A stretch of 64,000 nucleotides of DNA from Aquibacillus albus (GCF_016908325.1 NZ_JAFBDR010000001.1:248001-312000); one strand, 5' to 3'; positions 17,442 to 26,693 are shown, counted from the stretch's first letter. Notes: a model not told the origin generated them from the sequence alone. Numbers and translations are program-made.

Positions 17442-18581
17442 ATGGAAGAAATGAATAATGAAGTTTCAGAAGTTAAGGAGTTATCGATTGGTGATTTTGT
17501 TACTGGGAAGGTAGTAAAAGTAGAAGAGAAACAAGTTCTCGTTGATATTGGCTACAAAATAGATGGCATTATTCCAATAAGTGAATTATCTAGTCTTCAT
17601 ATAGAAAAAGCCTCTGATTTTGTTACTGAAGGAGATGAACTTAATCTGAAGGTTAAAAAGCTTGAAGATGATGAAGTTATTCTATCTAAGCGAGCTGTCG
17701 ATGCTGATAAGGCATGGGAAGATTTACAACAGAAATATGAGGATAGCGAAGTATTTGAAGCAGAAGTAAAAGATGTTGTCAAAGGTGGACTTGTAGTAGA
17801 TGTCGGCTTGAGAGGTTTCATTCCAGCTTCATTAGTTGAAACGTATTATGTAGAAGATTTTGAGGATTACAAAAATAAAACACTTCGTTTAAAAGTAGTT
17901 GAGTTAGATCGGGAACAAAACAGAGTTATATTATCTCATCGTGCTGTTGTAGAGGCAGAAGAATCAGCTAAAAAGCAAGAGGTTATACAATCAATAGAAG
18001 AAGGTCAAGTTGTTGAAGGCAAAGTTCAACGACTTACAAACTTTGGTGTATTTGTTGACTTAGGTGGTATTGATGGATTAGTTCATATTTCACAATTATC
18101 GCATGAGCATGTTGAAAAGGCCTCTGATGTAGTAGAAGAAGGTCAACAAATTAAAGTAAAAGTATTAGCAGTAGATAGAGATAATGAAAGAATTTCACTC
18201 TCTCTTAAAGAAACTCAACCTGGCCCTTGGGAAGATATCGAATCACGAGTGCAGTCGGGTTCAGTTATAGAAGGAACCGTTAAAAGATTAGTTAACTTTG
18301 GTGCATTTGTTGAAGTGTTACCTGGTGTAGAAGGATTAGTTCATATATCACAAATTTCAACTGAACATATTGGTACACCACAAGAAGTCCTTAAGGTTGG
18401 ACAGGTAGTCAAGGTAAAAGTACTAGACGTTAATGAAAGCGAAAAAAGGATGTCTTTAAGTATAAAAGAAGTAGAATTAGAAAAAAATCAAGAAGAAATG
18501 AAGCAGTATGAAAAAGAAGAGGATCATTCAGGGTTCCAATTAGGAGACATGATTGGTGACAAGCTAGATAAATATAAATAA
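17442..18581 (+). CDS. ypfD: Ribosomal protein S1-like RNA-binding protein YpfD
   Basis: A 379-residue protein of four tandem S1 (OB-fold) domains, each beginning like IGDFVTGKVVKVEEKQVLVD and ending with a strand like ISLSLK; they start at about residues 12, 98, 184 and 271. It resembles bS1 but lacks the two N-terminal ribosome-docking repeats of the E. coli protein, so its role in translation is uncertain (non-essential in B. subtilis). ATG 17442 follows AAGGAGGT by 7 bases; the in-frame upstream codon at 17424 lies before the ribosome site. Confidence 0.93.
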   Translation: MEEMNNEVSEVKELSIGDFVTGKVVKVEEKQVLVDIGYKIDGIIPISELSSLHIEKASDFVTEGDELNLKVKKLEDDEVILSKRAVDADKAWEDLQQKYEDSEVFEAEVKDVVKGGLVVDVGLRGFIPASLVETYYVEDFEDYKNKTLRLKVVELDREQNRVILSHRAVVEAEESAKKQEVIQSIEEGQVVEGKVQRLTNFGVFVDLGGIDGLVHISQLSHEHVEKASDVVEEGQQIKVKVLAVDRDNERISLSLKETQPGPWEDIESRVQSGSVIEGTVKRLVNFGAFVEVLPGVEGLVHISQISTEHIGTPQEVLKVGQVVKVKVLDVNESEKRMSLSIKEVELEKNQEEMKQYEKEEDHSGFQLGDMIGDKLDKYK

Positions 18582-18588
18582 TAAAACG

Positions 18589-18635
18589 AAAAGGCTGAAT
18601 GCGACAATTATTTTGTTGCATTCAGCCTTTTTTTT
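18589..18635 (+). terminator. Strong terminator of ypfD
   Basis: A 19-bp stem with one GU pair: AAAAGGCTGAATGCGACAA (18589-18607) and TTGTTGCATTCAGCCTTTT (18613-18631), loop TTATT, then more T. Confidence 0.95.
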
Positions 18636-18747
18636 AAGGAAAAAGTGAGTTGAAGATGACCTAAGAAGGTTTTTAAATCAAAAACGAACTAGGTGATGTT
18701 TAGAGTTTCTATAAAAATGACATAATGCTTAATGGTGGTGGGACAAA

Positions 18748-19353
18748 ATGGATGGTCTGTATTTTTATTGGATAAGCTGGATGTTGTGGGTTGTTATTAC
18801 GTTCTTATTAAATAAAAATAGAAAAAGAACTTTTTTGGCTGTGTGGATATTAACTCTGATTATCGTTTCTAGCTTATCTTTTTCTATAAAAGGATTGCAA
18901 ATAAATTGCGCTGTAATCGTATTAATTATTGGGGCTATTATAATCGTCGCACATTCATCTAATTGGTTCATGAATACGATCCAATCTTTGTGTTTATTGT
19001 TTGGCTATGTCGGATTACTATTTTGGGAGCAACTAAGCCCCGTGTGGATCGTACTTCCTAGAATTATTTTAATACCAGCACTAGCCTTATTTCTTTTGTT
19101 TATTTTAGCTCCTTCTTTTAAGGAAAGGTATGCTATTTGGTGTCTAGGAGTGACAACAGGAGAAATTCTTCATGGTCTTATTCTACATAGCTATGGATTT
19201 ACACCATATGTCGGAGGTTTCGCTTTTTTGGATTTATTGTTTATTGAATTCGGACTCCTATTATTGGTGCAAGGATTTCTAGAAATGAGAAAAAAAATGG
19301 AACAATTCATTCTACTTATCGAAAAACAGAAGAAGAGGTGGACACATGAATGA
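18748..19353 (+). CDS. yphA: Membrane protein YphA
   Basis: A 201-residue protein made almost entirely of hydrophobic helices (six or seven, for example VWILTLIIVSSLSFSI and IVLIIGAIIIVAH) with a basic tail. Position before the YIEGIA-family gene and der, and the length, match B. subtilis YphA. Function unknown; in B. subtilis the neighbouring genes are expressed in the forespore. It overlaps the next gene by 8 bases, indicating an operon of yphA, yphB and the 61-residue gene. Confidence 0.8.
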   Translation: MDGLYFYWISWMLWVVITFLLNKNRKRTFLAVWILTLIIVSSLSFSIKGLQINCAVIVLIIGAIIIVAHSSNWFMNTIQSLCLLFGYVGLLFWEQLSPVWIVLPRIILIPALALFLLFILAPSFKERYAIWCLGVTTGEILHGLILHSYGFTPYVGGFAFLDLLFIEFGLLLLVQGFLEMRKKMEQFILLIEKQKKRWTHE

Positions 19354-20242
19354 ATATACATATCCAATTCTATTTGGTGTTATAGTCGGTACGTTGTCAC
19401 GTTTTATCATGTTACGAACCGATTATAGACAATACCCTACCTATTTACACGGGAAGGTTATTCACATTGCATTAGGCTTTATTGCTGCAGGGTTAGGAGC
19501 TGTAGCTGTCCCATCTATCATGGAGAAAGAATTTACAGCGGTGACATTTTTAACGATTGCTGCATCTCAATTTAGAGAAGTTCGCAATATGGAGAGAAAT
19601 ACCCTTTCCGAACTAGATAGTTATGAATTAGTTCCAAGAGGTAAAACTTATATCGAGGGCATTGCTGTAGCTTTTGAAGGCAGAAACTATTTGGTTATCT
19701 TTACATCGTTTTTAAGTACTCTTTTTTACTTGGTGTGGAATATAGGTGCTGCCATATTAGCTGCCCTTATTTGTTATATTATCATGAGGAAATTTATGAG
19801 TGGTTCGACACTTAAGGATATCGTTGATATTGAGTTTAAAGAACCTCATTTCGATGGTGCGGGATTATATGTTGATAATATTTATATTATGAATATTGGT
19901 CTTCCGGAACGCCAACAAGAGGTTTTAAAATATGGAATGGGATTCATATTAACACCAAAGAATTTTAATGTCCGGTCAACAATAGCAAATTTAGGGCAAA
20001 GACAGGCAATTCTTCATGATGTGTCGGTGTCTATGGGGGTGTTTCGTGATTCAGGTACACCAGCTCTAGTCCCTTTAATTAAACGCGATCTAGATGATGG
20101 TAGAATTGGTGTATTTATTCTTCCACAGGATAAAAGTATTGACCAAGCAAAACGTGTAATTGGTGCAGTACCTGTATTAGAAAACGCGATAAGGATGCCT
20201 TCAGAGTCAAAAGCAAATAACAATGGAGGAGAGTCAAAATGA
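19346..20242 (+). CDS. yphB: YIEGIA-family spore membrane protein YphB (SeaA)
   Basis: A 298-residue membrane protein carrying the signature that names its Pfam family, YIEGIA (in GKTYIEGIAVAF, about residue 103). Two or three helices in the N-terminal half (ILFGVIVGTLSRFIM, HIALGFIAAGLGAVAVP) and one near residue 130 (AAILALICYIIM-like) precede a C-terminal soluble domain with IGVFILPQDKSIDQAK. The B. subtilis ortholog is annotated as a spore envelope assembly protein (SeaA). Starts inside yphA and overlaps the following small gene by 4 bases. Confidence 0.85.
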   Translation: MNEYTYPILFGVIVGTLSRFIMLRTDYRQYPTYLHGKVIHIALGFIAAGLGAVAVPSIMEKEFTAVTFLTIAASQFREVRNMERNTLSELDSYELVPRGKTYIEGIAVAFEGRNYLVIFTSFLSTLFYLVWNIGAAILAALICYIIMRKFMSGSTLKDIVDIEFKEPHFDGAGLYVDNIYIMNIGLPERQQEVLKYGMGFILTPKNFNVRSTIANLGQRQAILHDVSVSMGVFRDSGTPALVPLIKRDLDDGRIGVFILPQDKSIDQAKRVIGAVPVLENAIRMPSESKANNNGGESK

Positions 20243-20424
20243 ATATAGAAAAAGCAGTTCTTTCCGTAATAACAACGAATAAGGAAAAAATCGATGGTGG
20301 GGCACCAATATTTATTTGTGATTCGAAAAATGAAATGGACAAAATTGCTGCAAATCTTGAAGCAATTTTGGATGGAATCAGTCATGCACTAAGTGATGAC
20401 TTATATATCATCGTCAAACACTAA
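20239..20424 (+). CDS. Capping complex subunit for YIEGIA protein
   Basis: A 61-residue soluble protein (MNIEKAVLSVITTNKEKI, then GGAPIFICDSKNEMDKIA and a helix ending DDLYIIVKH). It overlaps the stop of the YIEGIA gene by ATGA and has GGAGGAGAG upstream, so the two are translationally coupled. Databases hold a family named capping complex subunit for YIEGIA that matches this context and size; the name is recalled, not searched. Function in the spore membrane is unknown. Confidence 0.7.
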   Translation: MNIEKAVLSVITTNKEKIDGGAPIFICDSKNEMDKIAANLEAILDGISHALSDDLYIIVKH

Positions 20425-20451
20425 CTAGTTAGCATTGTTAAAGTTCTCATA

Positions 20452-20480
20452 TTGTTTTACTTTTCCGCTTTTGCTAAAAT
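20452..20480 (+). promoter_or_regulatory. Candidate extended -10 promoter of der
   Basis: TTGTTT (20452-20457), 17-base spacer ending in TGC, TAAAAT (20475-20480): an extended -10 (TGnTAAAAT). About 97 bases before the der start. The same architecture appears before ndk. Confidence 0.5.
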
Positions 20481-20576
20481 GTATTAGTTAAGGAAAATGT
20501 AGTTAGAAACGATCAGACGGTTATTTCTAACTCCTAATTAGAAAATGTTCTAAAAAAGAGGAAGGATGTACCTTTC

Positions 20577-21887
20577 ATGAGAAAATCAGTTGTGGCAATA
20601 GTTGGAAGACCAAATGTAGGAAAGTCGACGATATTTAATCGGTTAGTTGGAGAACGAATATCAATAGTTGAAGATATCCCTGGTGTTACTCGAGATCGCA
20701 TTTATGCACAAGCAGAGTGGTTAACGAATACCTTTAACATTATAGATACAGGTGGGATTGAATTAGGGGATGAACCTTTGCTTGTACAAATGCGTGAACA
20801 GGCTTCGGTTGCCATTGATGAAGCAGATGTCATTATTTTTATGGTTAATGGTCGAGAAGGTATTACTGCTGCTGATGAAGAAGTAGCAAAACTCTTGTTC
20901 AAATCAAACAAGCCTGTAGTATTAGCGGTTAATAAGGTTGATAATCCCGAAATGAGGGATCAGATATATGAGTTTTATTCTTTAGGGTTTGGAGAACCAT
21001 TTCCTATTTCAGGTACGCATGGACTAGGGTTAGGTGACTTGCTAGATGCAGTCGTTGGGTATTTTCCCGAAGTAAGTCAAGAAGGCCCTGAAGATGATAC
21101 GATTTATTTTAGTTTAATTGGAAGACCAAACGTCGGAAAATCTTCTTTAGTAAATGCTATCCTAAATCAAGAGCGTGTTATTGTAAGTAATATCGCGGGT
21201 ACCACAAGAGATGCAATTGATTCCCCTTTTACTAAGGACGGGCAGAAATTCGTAATCACAGATACTGCTGGTATGAGAAAAAGAGGGAAGGTATACGAAA
21301 ATACTGAGAAATATAGTATATTAAGGGCACTAAGAGCCATAGAACGTTCAGATGTAGTGCTTGTCTTAATCGATGCTGAAACAGGAATTATAGAACAAGA
21401 TAAAAAGATTGCTGGTTATGCACATGAAGCTGGCAAAGCGGTTGTACTTGTGGTCAATAAGTGGGATACAGTAGATTCTCACGAAAAGGCTATGAAGGAA
21501 TTTGAGGAGAAGGTTCGTGCACATTTTCAGTATTTAGATTATGCACCAATTGTATTTTTATCTGCGGAAACAAAAAGACGAATTCATACTTTAATACCCA
21601 AGGTCATAGAAGCTAGTGAAAATCATACAAAACGAGTAGAAACAAATATTTTAAACGATGTAATTATGGATGCTCTGGCTATGAACCCTACCCCAACAAT
21701 TAAAGGACAACGTTTAAAAATTTTATATGCTACCCAGGTTGCAGTGAAGCCGCCTACTTTTGTTGTTTTCGTGAATGATCCAGATTTACTCCACTTTACT
21801 TATGAACGTTTCTTAGAAAATCGAATACGGGATGCTTTTGGATTTGAAGGAACCCCGATTAAAATATTCGCTAGACGAAGGAAGTAA
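20577..21887 (+). CDS. der: Ribosome-assembly GTPase Der (EngA)
   Basis: A 436-residue essential GTPase for 50S subunit maturation. It has two tandem G domains, each with P-loop GRPNVGKS (residues 10-17 and about 182-189), switch motifs DTGG and DTAG, and NKVD/NKWD specificity motifs, followed by a C-terminal KH-like domain ([16 protein letters not shown]). Full length for the family. ATG 20577 has AGAGGAAGGA about 10 bases upstream. gpsA follows after 13 bases, with its ribosome site overlapping the der stop, so der-gpsA are an operon as in B. subtilis. Confidence 0.96.
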   Translation: MRKSVVAIVGRPNVGKSTIFNRLVGERISIVEDIPGVTRDRIYAQAEWLTNTFNIIDTGGIELGDEPLLVQMREQASVAIDEADVIIFMVNGREGITAADEEVAKLLFKSNKPVVLAVNKVDNPEMRDQIYEFYSLGFGEPFPISGTHGLGLGDLLDAVVGYFPEVSQEGPEDDTIYFSLIGRPNVGKSSLVNAILNQERVIVSNIAGTTRDAIDSPFTKDGQKFVITDTAGMRKRGKVYENTEKYSILRALRAIERSDVVLVLIDAETGIIEQDKKIAGYAHEAGKAVVLVVNKWDTVDSHEKAMKEFEEKVRAHFQYLDYAPIVFLSAETKRRIHTLIPKVIEASENHTKRVETNILNDVIMDALAMNPTPTIKGQRLKILYATQVAVKPPTFVVFVNDPDLLHFTYERFLENRIRDAFGFEGTPIKIFARRRK

Positions 21888-21900
21888 AGGAGGTTATTCC

Positions 21901-22950
21901 TTGGAGAATATTGCAGTGTTGGGAGCAGGAAGTTGGGGAACAGCTTTAGCCCTTGTATTATCAGATAATCAACATCAAGTGAGGTTATGGACACATAATC
22001 AGCATCATGCAGAAGAAATTAATCGCACTCATCAAAATGAAAGGTATTTACCTGGTGTTGAAATACCTGAGCAAATTATTGCTTACCATAATCTAAGTGA
22101 TGCAGTTAAAGACGTATCAACCATTCTTATCGTTGTTCCGACTAAAGCGATTCGAGAAGTATGTAGACAATTAAGGGATTTTTTGGGTGAAGAAGTGACA
22201 GTTGTGCATGGTACAAAAGGAATTGAACCCGGTACGTGGAAACGAGTATCTGAAATGATAGAGGAAGAGTTAGCAGATAGCTATGATGGAGATATTGTTG
22301 TTCTTTCTGGCCCAAGTCATGCAGAAGAAGTTAGTTTACGACATCCAACTACGGTTACGGTTTCTTCCGATAAAATTTCACAAGCAGAGAGAGTTCAGGA
22401 TTTATTTATTAACGAAAATTTTCGGGTGTACACGAGTCCGGATATGATTGGAGTTGAGTTAGGAGGCGCTTTAAAAAATATTATTGCGTTAGGGGCTGGT
22501 GTATCAGACGGCTTAGGGTATGGAGATAATGCCAAAGCTGCTTTAATGACGAGAGGACTTGCAGAAATTGCTCGATTAGGAACAGTCATGGGTGCTAATC
22601 CATTAACTTTTATTGGCCTATCTGGTGTAGGTGATTTAATCGTCACTTGTACTAGTGTACATAGTAGGAATTGGAAAGCTGGAAACCTATTGGGGAAAGG
22701 GAATGACTTAAATCAAGTGTTGGACAAAATGGGGATGGTTGTAGAAGGGGTAAGAACTACCAAAGCAGCATTTGAATTATCTTCCCAACAAAATGTAGAT
22801 ATGCCAATTACACATGGTTTATACCGAATTCTCTTTGAAAATGAAAAACCAAAAGCAGTTGTCGATCAATTGATGACTAGGGTAAGAAGACATGAAATGG
22901 AAGATTTATCGACTATTTTATCAGCTCGCTATGCACAAAAAGATGATTAA
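21901..22950 (+). CDS. gpsA: NAD(P)H-dependent glycerol-3-phosphate dehydrogenase GpsA
   Basis: A 349-residue enzyme reducing dihydroxyacetone phosphate to sn-glycerol-3-phosphate for phospholipid synthesis. The Rossmann motif is VLGAGSWGTALA near the N-terminus; the catalytic lysine lies in the ELGGALKNIIALGAG block and the substrate motif in NAKAALMTRGL. The start is TTG 21901, 6 bases after a perfect AAAGGAGGT that overlaps the der stop; a longer reading upstream would run inside der. Cytoplasmic, the usual Bacillus gpsA position. Confidence 0.95.
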   Translation: MENIAVLGAGSWGTALALVLSDNQHQVRLWTHNQHHAEEINRTHQNERYLPGVEIPEQIIAYHNLSDAVKDVSTILIVVPTKAIREVCRQLRDFLGEEVTVVHGTKGIEPGTWKRVSEMIEEELADSYDGDIVVLSGPSHAEEVSLRHPTTVTVSSDKISQAERVQDLFINENFRVYTSPDMIGVELGGALKNIIALGAGVSDGLGYGDNAKAALMTRGLAEIARLGTVMGANPLTFIGLSGVGDLIVTCTSVHSRNWKAGNLLGKGNDLNQVLDKMGMVVEGVRTTKAAFELSSQQNVDMPITHGLYRILFENEKPKAVVDQLMTRVRRHEMEDLSTILSARYAQKDD

Positions 22951-23008
22951 CAGACCCAACCTACCTTGCATATACTATTCTGAATGATTAAGGCAAGGAG
23001 GAGTAAAA

Positions 23009-23269
23009 GTGAGCGATTTTCAAAAGAATTTGTTCGAGCAAATACAGAAAAAATCTGATATCAAGCCTGATGAAATATTAAATGTTGCTAATTCGGTTCA
23101 AAATGCTGATTTTTCTGATGAAGAAACGGTTAGAAGTTTGGTGAAACAGTTAGCAGCTATGGCTGGCAAACCGATTTCTAAAGAAAAAGAAGATAAAATT
23201 GTTGAATCCATTACAAATAAAAATATTCCTTCAGACATGAATACACTGAGTCAGCTCTTTAAAAAATAG
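23009..23269 (+). CDS. Stage VI sporulation protein F-like (SpoVIF family)
   Basis: An 86-residue soluble, charged, mostly helical protein (FQKNLFEQIQKKSDIKPDEI; VRSLVKQLAAMAGKPISKEK). It resembles the SpoVIF (YjcC) family, which in B. subtilis is a late spore-coat assembly factor encoded elsewhere. Start GTG 23009 has AAGGAGGAG 8 bases upstream. It sits alone between gpsA and yphE, where B. subtilis has no such gene as I recall, so it could be a second paralogue or the relocated ortholog. Confidence 0.7.
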   Translation: MSDFQKNLFEQIQKKSDIKPDEILNVANSVQNADFSDEETVRSLVKQLAAMAGKPISKEKEDKIVESITNKNIPSDMNTLSQLFKK

Positions 23270-23370
23270 CTCTTACTTGGGCAAATGAGGATACAAAGAT
23301 GAAATGATTGGCATAGAATAAATCGCACAAGCATTTCAATTTAGGGTTGCTTTGGGTATTATTTAGTCAT

Positions 23371-23408
23371 GCCGAGGTAGAACTAGCCCCTTCTACTCTC
23401 GGTTTTTT
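23371..23408 (+). terminator. Rho-independent terminator after the SpoVIF-like gene
   Basis: Arms CCGAGGTAGAA (23372-23382) and TTCTACTCTCGG (23391-23402, one bulged base), loop CTAGCCCC, followed by TTTTTTG. Confidence 0.85.
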
Positions 23409-23468
23409 GTTGTAAAATTTTAAGTTTTTTCAGAAATAACGGTTAATAAGTACGGAAAATAAGATTTG

Positions 23469-23477
23469 TGTTATAAT
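23469..23477 (+). promoter_or_regulatory. Extended -10 promoter candidate upstream of yphE
   Basis: TGTTATAAT (23469-23477) is a perfect extended -10 (TGnTATAAT). No -35 match lies 17 bases upstream. It would give a leader of about 125 bases before yphE. Confidence 0.45.
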
Positions 23478-23610
23478 ACTTGAAGCAAAAATCACTGATT
23501 CTTATATTCTTGGACAAGCTTTCTGATCACATAGTTAATGGCACATTTAAACCAATGATTGCTTTCGTACATGTTTACCTATTTTTAAATGTAAAGGAGT
23601 GGGGTTATTA

Positions 23611-23808
23611 ATGTCTATACCAATGTTAAAAATGTACATATCATTTGCTGGAATTATTTTTTTATTATTGGCTATTGGATTAATTCTACTTAGTAGACAT
23701 AAATTAAAGGGCTTTTTTGCAACGATTGTTGCATTACTAGCTTATTTGTTTTTTATCGTTGGAAGTATCATTATTTTTTATATTGTTATGAGCGGACCAA
23801 CTGGGTAG
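23611..23808 (+). CDS. yphE: Small membrane protein YphE (DUF2768)
   Basis: A 65-residue protein with two transmembrane helices (about residues 6-27, MYISFAGIIFLLLAIGLILL, and 37-58). It matches B. subtilis YphE (DUF2768) in size and in its place before yphF and spoIVA. ATG 23611 is preceded by AAAGGAGTGGGG; a GTG at 23599 inside that site is rejected. It is followed after 19 bases by yphF. Function unknown. Confidence 0.8.
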   Translation: MSIPMLKMYISFAGIIFLLLAIGLILLSRHKLKGFFATIVALLAYLFFIVGSIIIFYIVMSGPTG

Positions 23809-23827
23809 CTTAAGGGGGGACTAAAAG

Positions 23828-24544
23828 ATGAAACACATAACTTTTTCGGTAATTATCATATTTTTTTTGAGTGGTTGTTTATATCCTAATAATCAGTTAA
23901 CAAAAAACAAGGTCCCAAATGATGTTCAATTGCAAATGGTACAGGATGCTGTTGAACAATATGTTGATTTGAATCAAGGGCTCGTGCCTATACAAACTAA
24001 ATCGAACGATACACCGATTTTTCAAAAATATCTACTTGATTTTTCTAAGCTTAAACAACAAAATTTAATTTCAAGTACACCTGGAACTGCTTTTGAAAAT
24101 GGTGGTTACTACCAATATGTATTAATTAATCCTGAGGATAATCCTACAGTTAAAGTAATTGATCTAAGAAGTACAGAAAAACTTAGAAGTGTACAACATG
24201 CTATTAATGTATATCGTAGTAAGCATACTTATCCCCCGTTTGGTAAAGAGATAGAGGATGGTATTTATACGATTAATCATGAATTACTTGGATTAGAGGG
24301 GGAGCCGTACGTTGTAAGCCCTTATTCAAAGAATAATTTACCAATTGTTATGGATGTGATTGGGAACATCTATATCGATTATCGAGTTGATTTATATGAT
24401 GCTCTACAGACATATGATCATGATTATCAAACAGGAGACGATATTCGTTTCATCCTTGCTGATAATTATCCAATCGTACCTGCCTATTCTCTTCCATATA
24501 CGATAAAAAATGGAGAGCCTTCCTTTGTAAACGAAAATAAATAA
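23828..24544 (+). CDS. yphF: Lipoprotein YphF (DUF3939)
   Basis: A 238-residue predicted lipoprotein: signal peptide with lipobox LSGC (cysteine at residue 17), so the mature protein would be anchored to the outer face of the membrane. The rest is soluble alpha/beta, with YVDLNQGLVPIQTKSND and a tyrosine-rich C-terminus. Ortholog of B. subtilis YphF by order (yphE-yphF-spoIVA). AAGGGGGG lies before ATG 23828. No known biochemical function. Confidence 0.85.
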   Translation: MKHITFSVIIIFFLSGCLYPNNQLTKNKVPNDVQLQMVQDAVEQYVDLNQGLVPIQTKSNDTPIFQKYLLDFSKLKQQNLISSTPGTAFENGGYYQYVLINPEDNPTVKVIDLRSTEKLRSVQHAINVYRSKHTYPPFGKEIEDGIYTINHELLGLEGEPYVVSPYSKNNLPIVMDVIGNIYIDYRVDLYDALQTYDHDYQTGDDIRFILADNYPIVPAYSLPYTIKNGEPSFVNENK

Positions 24545-24555
24545 AGGAATAATTC

Positions 24556-24590
24556 AAACCTTGTTGCATATAATGTGGCAAGGTTTTTTA
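24556..24590 (+). terminator. Terminator of yphE-yphF
   Basis: Arms AAACCTTG (24556-24563) and CAAGGTTT (24579-24586), extendable by GU pairs, followed by TTT. 11 bases after the yphF stop. Confidence 0.8.
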
Positions 24591-24770
24591 GTTAGCTTAT
24601 CTTTCATTTTAACCAGGTACATGGTAACCAACAAAGAATTCTACATAAAAGTATTCCAATGACATCATGAATTTTTTTGAAAAAATCTTTGTATGAGTAA
24701 TACTAAGGCTTTCCCCATTAGGGCTTTAGCGATAAGCCAAGTTTTTCTAATATTTTCATTATAAACAAGT
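24591..24770. other. Intergenic stretch before spoIVA
   Basis: Part of the 310-base gap 24545-24854. Apart from the yphF terminator and the sigma-E promoter I see no gene. A short hairpin GGCTT/AAGCC (24721-24740 region) followed by GTTTTT may be a second weak terminator. Confidence 0.35.
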
Positions 24771-24800
24771 CATATTTTGATAGGACAACGTCATAGACTT
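24771..24800 (+). promoter_or_regulatory. Sigma-E promoter of spoIVA
   Basis: CATATTT (24771-24777), 14-base spacer, CATAGACTT (24792-24800) closely fits the mother-cell sigma-E consensus (ATA-type -35, CATACAnT-type -10). It would start RNA near 24807, which supports the TTG start at 24855 over upstream codons. SpoIVA is sigma-E-controlled in B. subtilis. Confidence 0.65.
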
Positions 24801-24854
24801 GTAATGTTAAAGAATCGTAATTGCTCTATGGCGAGTAGATCGGGAGGGGATTAT

Positions 24855-26333
24855 TTGGAAAGAGTAGATATTTTTAAAGATATCTCGAAGCGGACAAATG
24901 GGGATATTTATTTAGGAGTTGTTGGTGCAGTACGTACTGGTAAATCGACTTTTATTAAGAAATTTATGGAACAAGTCGTTTTACCAAATATTTCAGATGA
25001 AGGCGAACGAGCTAGAGCACAGGATGAACTGCCACAAAGTGCAGCAGGAAAAACAATTATGACTACGGAGCCAAAATTTGTACCAAACCAGGCGGTCTCT
25101 GTACAGGTCGATGAAGGTTTAGATGTAAACGTAAGATTAGTTGATTGTGTAGGATATACGGTTAATGGCGCCCAAGGATTTGAAGATGAGAATGGACCTA
25201 GGATGATTAATACACCATGGTATGAGGAGCCAATTCCATTTCATGATGCAGCAGAAATTGGTACGAGAAAAGTAATTCAGGAACATTCAACAATGGGCGT
25301 AGTGGTGACAACTGACGGATCGATTGGTGATATTCCAAGAGGAGATTACGTAGAAGCTGAGGAACGTGTCGTTGAAGAGCTAAAAGAAGTTGGAAAGCCT
25401 TTTATTATGGTAGTAAACTCAGTACAGCCTTATCAGCAAGAAACAGAAACACTTCGTCAGGATTTAGTTGACAAATATGACATACCTGTCTTGGCAATGA
25501 GTGTTGAAAGTATGAATGACCATGATGTTTATAATGTACTACGAGAAGCATTATATGAGTTTCCTGTACTTGAGGTAAATGTAAATCTTCCTAGCTGGGT
25601 AATGGTTTTAAATGAAGATCATTGGTTAAGAGAAAGTTACCAACTTGCAATCCAAGAAACTGTAAAAGATATTAAGCGACTTCGGGATGTTGAAAGAGTT
25701 GTTGGAAGCTTTGATGCTTATGATTATATTGAAAATGCAAAGCTTGCTGGCATGGAAATGGGGGAAGGTGTTGCAGAAATAGACCTAGCGGCACCAGATT
25801 ATCTTTATGATCAAGTATTAAAAGAAATCGTCGGTGAAGAAATTAGAGGAAAAGATCATCTATTAGAATTGATGCAAGACTTTGCAAATGCTAAAAGAGA
25901 GTATGACCAAGTTGCAGATGCACTTCAAATGGTTAAGCAAACTGGCTATGGTGTAGCTGCTCCATCATTGACAGACATGGCATTAGATGAACCGGAAATA
26001 ATCCGTCAAGGTTCAAGGTTTGGAGTTCGGTTAAAAGCTGTAGCTCCTTCCATTCACATGATAAAAGTGGATGTAGAATCTGAATTTGCTCCAATTATCG
26101 GTACAGAAAAACAGAGCGAAGAGCTTGTCCGCTACTTAATGCAAGATTTTGAAGAAGATCCGTTGTCAATTTGGCAATCCGATATTTTTGGAAGGTCTTT
26201 AAGCTCTATTGTTCGTGAAGGAATTCAAGCGAAGCTGTCACTAATGCCAGAGAACGCGAGATATAAGTTAAAAGAAACACTTGAACGGATCATTAACGAG
26301 GGATCAGGTGGACTTATAGCAATTATTCTTTAA
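24855..26333 (+). CDS. spoIVA: Spore coat morphogenetic ATPase SpoIVA
   Basis: A 492-residue protein, exactly the B. subtilis length, that hydrolyses ATP and polymerises into the basement layer of the spore coat around the forespore, also needed for cortex formation. Walker A is GAVRTGKST (about residues 22-30); the Walker B-like region is VRLVDCVGYTVNG. The C-terminus (LERIINEGSGGLIAIIL) contains the membrane-docking end that binds SpoVM. TTG 24855 lies 5 bases after GGGAGGGGA; upstream in-frame residues would precede the ribosome site. Confidence 0.97.
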   Translation: MERVDIFKDISKRTNGDIYLGVVGAVRTGKSTFIKKFMEQVVLPNISDEGERARAQDELPQSAAGKTIMTTEPKFVPNQAVSVQVDEGLDVNVRLVDCVGYTVNGAQGFEDENGPRMINTPWYEEPIPFHDAAEIGTRKVIQEHSTMGVVVTTDGSIGDIPRGDYVEAEERVVEELKEVGKPFIMVVNSVQPYQQETETLRQDLVDKYDIPVLAMSVESMNDHDVYNVLREALYEFPVLEVNVNLPSWVMVLNEDHWLRESYQLAIQETVKDIKRLRDVERVVGSFDAYDYIENAKLAGMEMGEGVAEIDLAAPDYLYDQVLKEIVGEEIRGKDHLLELMQDFANAKREYDQVADALQMVKQTGYGVAAPSLTDMALDEPEIIRQGSRFGVRLKAVAPSIHMIKVDVESEFAPIIGTEKQSEELVRYLMQDFEEDPLSIWQSDIFGRSLSSIVREGIQAKLSLMPENARYKLKETLERIINEGSGGLIAIIL

Positions 26334-26360
26334 CGGCTTGTTTATACAGGCCGTTTTTCT
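26332..26360 (+). terminator. Rho-independent terminator of spoIVA
   Basis: Stem AACGGCTTG (26332-26340) and CAGGCCGTT (26347-26355) with one GU pair, 6-base loop, then TTTTCTTTT. It overlaps the stop codon. Confidence 0.88.
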
Positions 26361-26693
26361 TTTGCCAAGCGCTTTATAGCCGCTGAACGCATAGAAAGTG
26401 TTTACTGTTTCTGTTGTCATACTAAAAAATGAATGTGAAATATTTTTCTAAGTGGTAAGAAGTTTCAAATAGAATAAAGCGTTTTCTATACTGCCTTTAT
26501 TGGAATATCATCCTAATACAGAAACTATGTTAGTAAAAGGAGTGAAAATGTGGTAAAATTGCTCAAACCCTTATGTGCCAACCAATTGAACCTCTTGCAT
26601 ATGAATTCTATCTATGATACCATTCATATAAATTAAGAGAGAGGCAAAAAATAGGAAAAAAGAACAAAATTATACTATTCTTGTTAATTTTTG
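26361..26693. other. Long non-coding region before hbs
   Basis: Part of the 509-base gap 26334-26842. No reading frame with a credible ribosome site: AAAGGAG near 26536 is followed only by ATG TGG TAA. The region is AT-rich and leads to the hbs promoter. Confidence 0.45.

Larger units (their letters stand above)
23270..23610. other. Gap between the SpoVIF-like gene and yphE
   Basis: A 341-base gap. It holds the terminator at 23371-23408 and an extended -10 promoter at 23469-23477; between them and yphE I see no open reading frame with a ribosome site. Confidence 0.5.

Noticed and set aside
20014-20385. Overlapping minus-strand frames opposite the YIEGIA gene and its partner
   Set aside because: They cover two coupled genes on the other strand and have no start signals.
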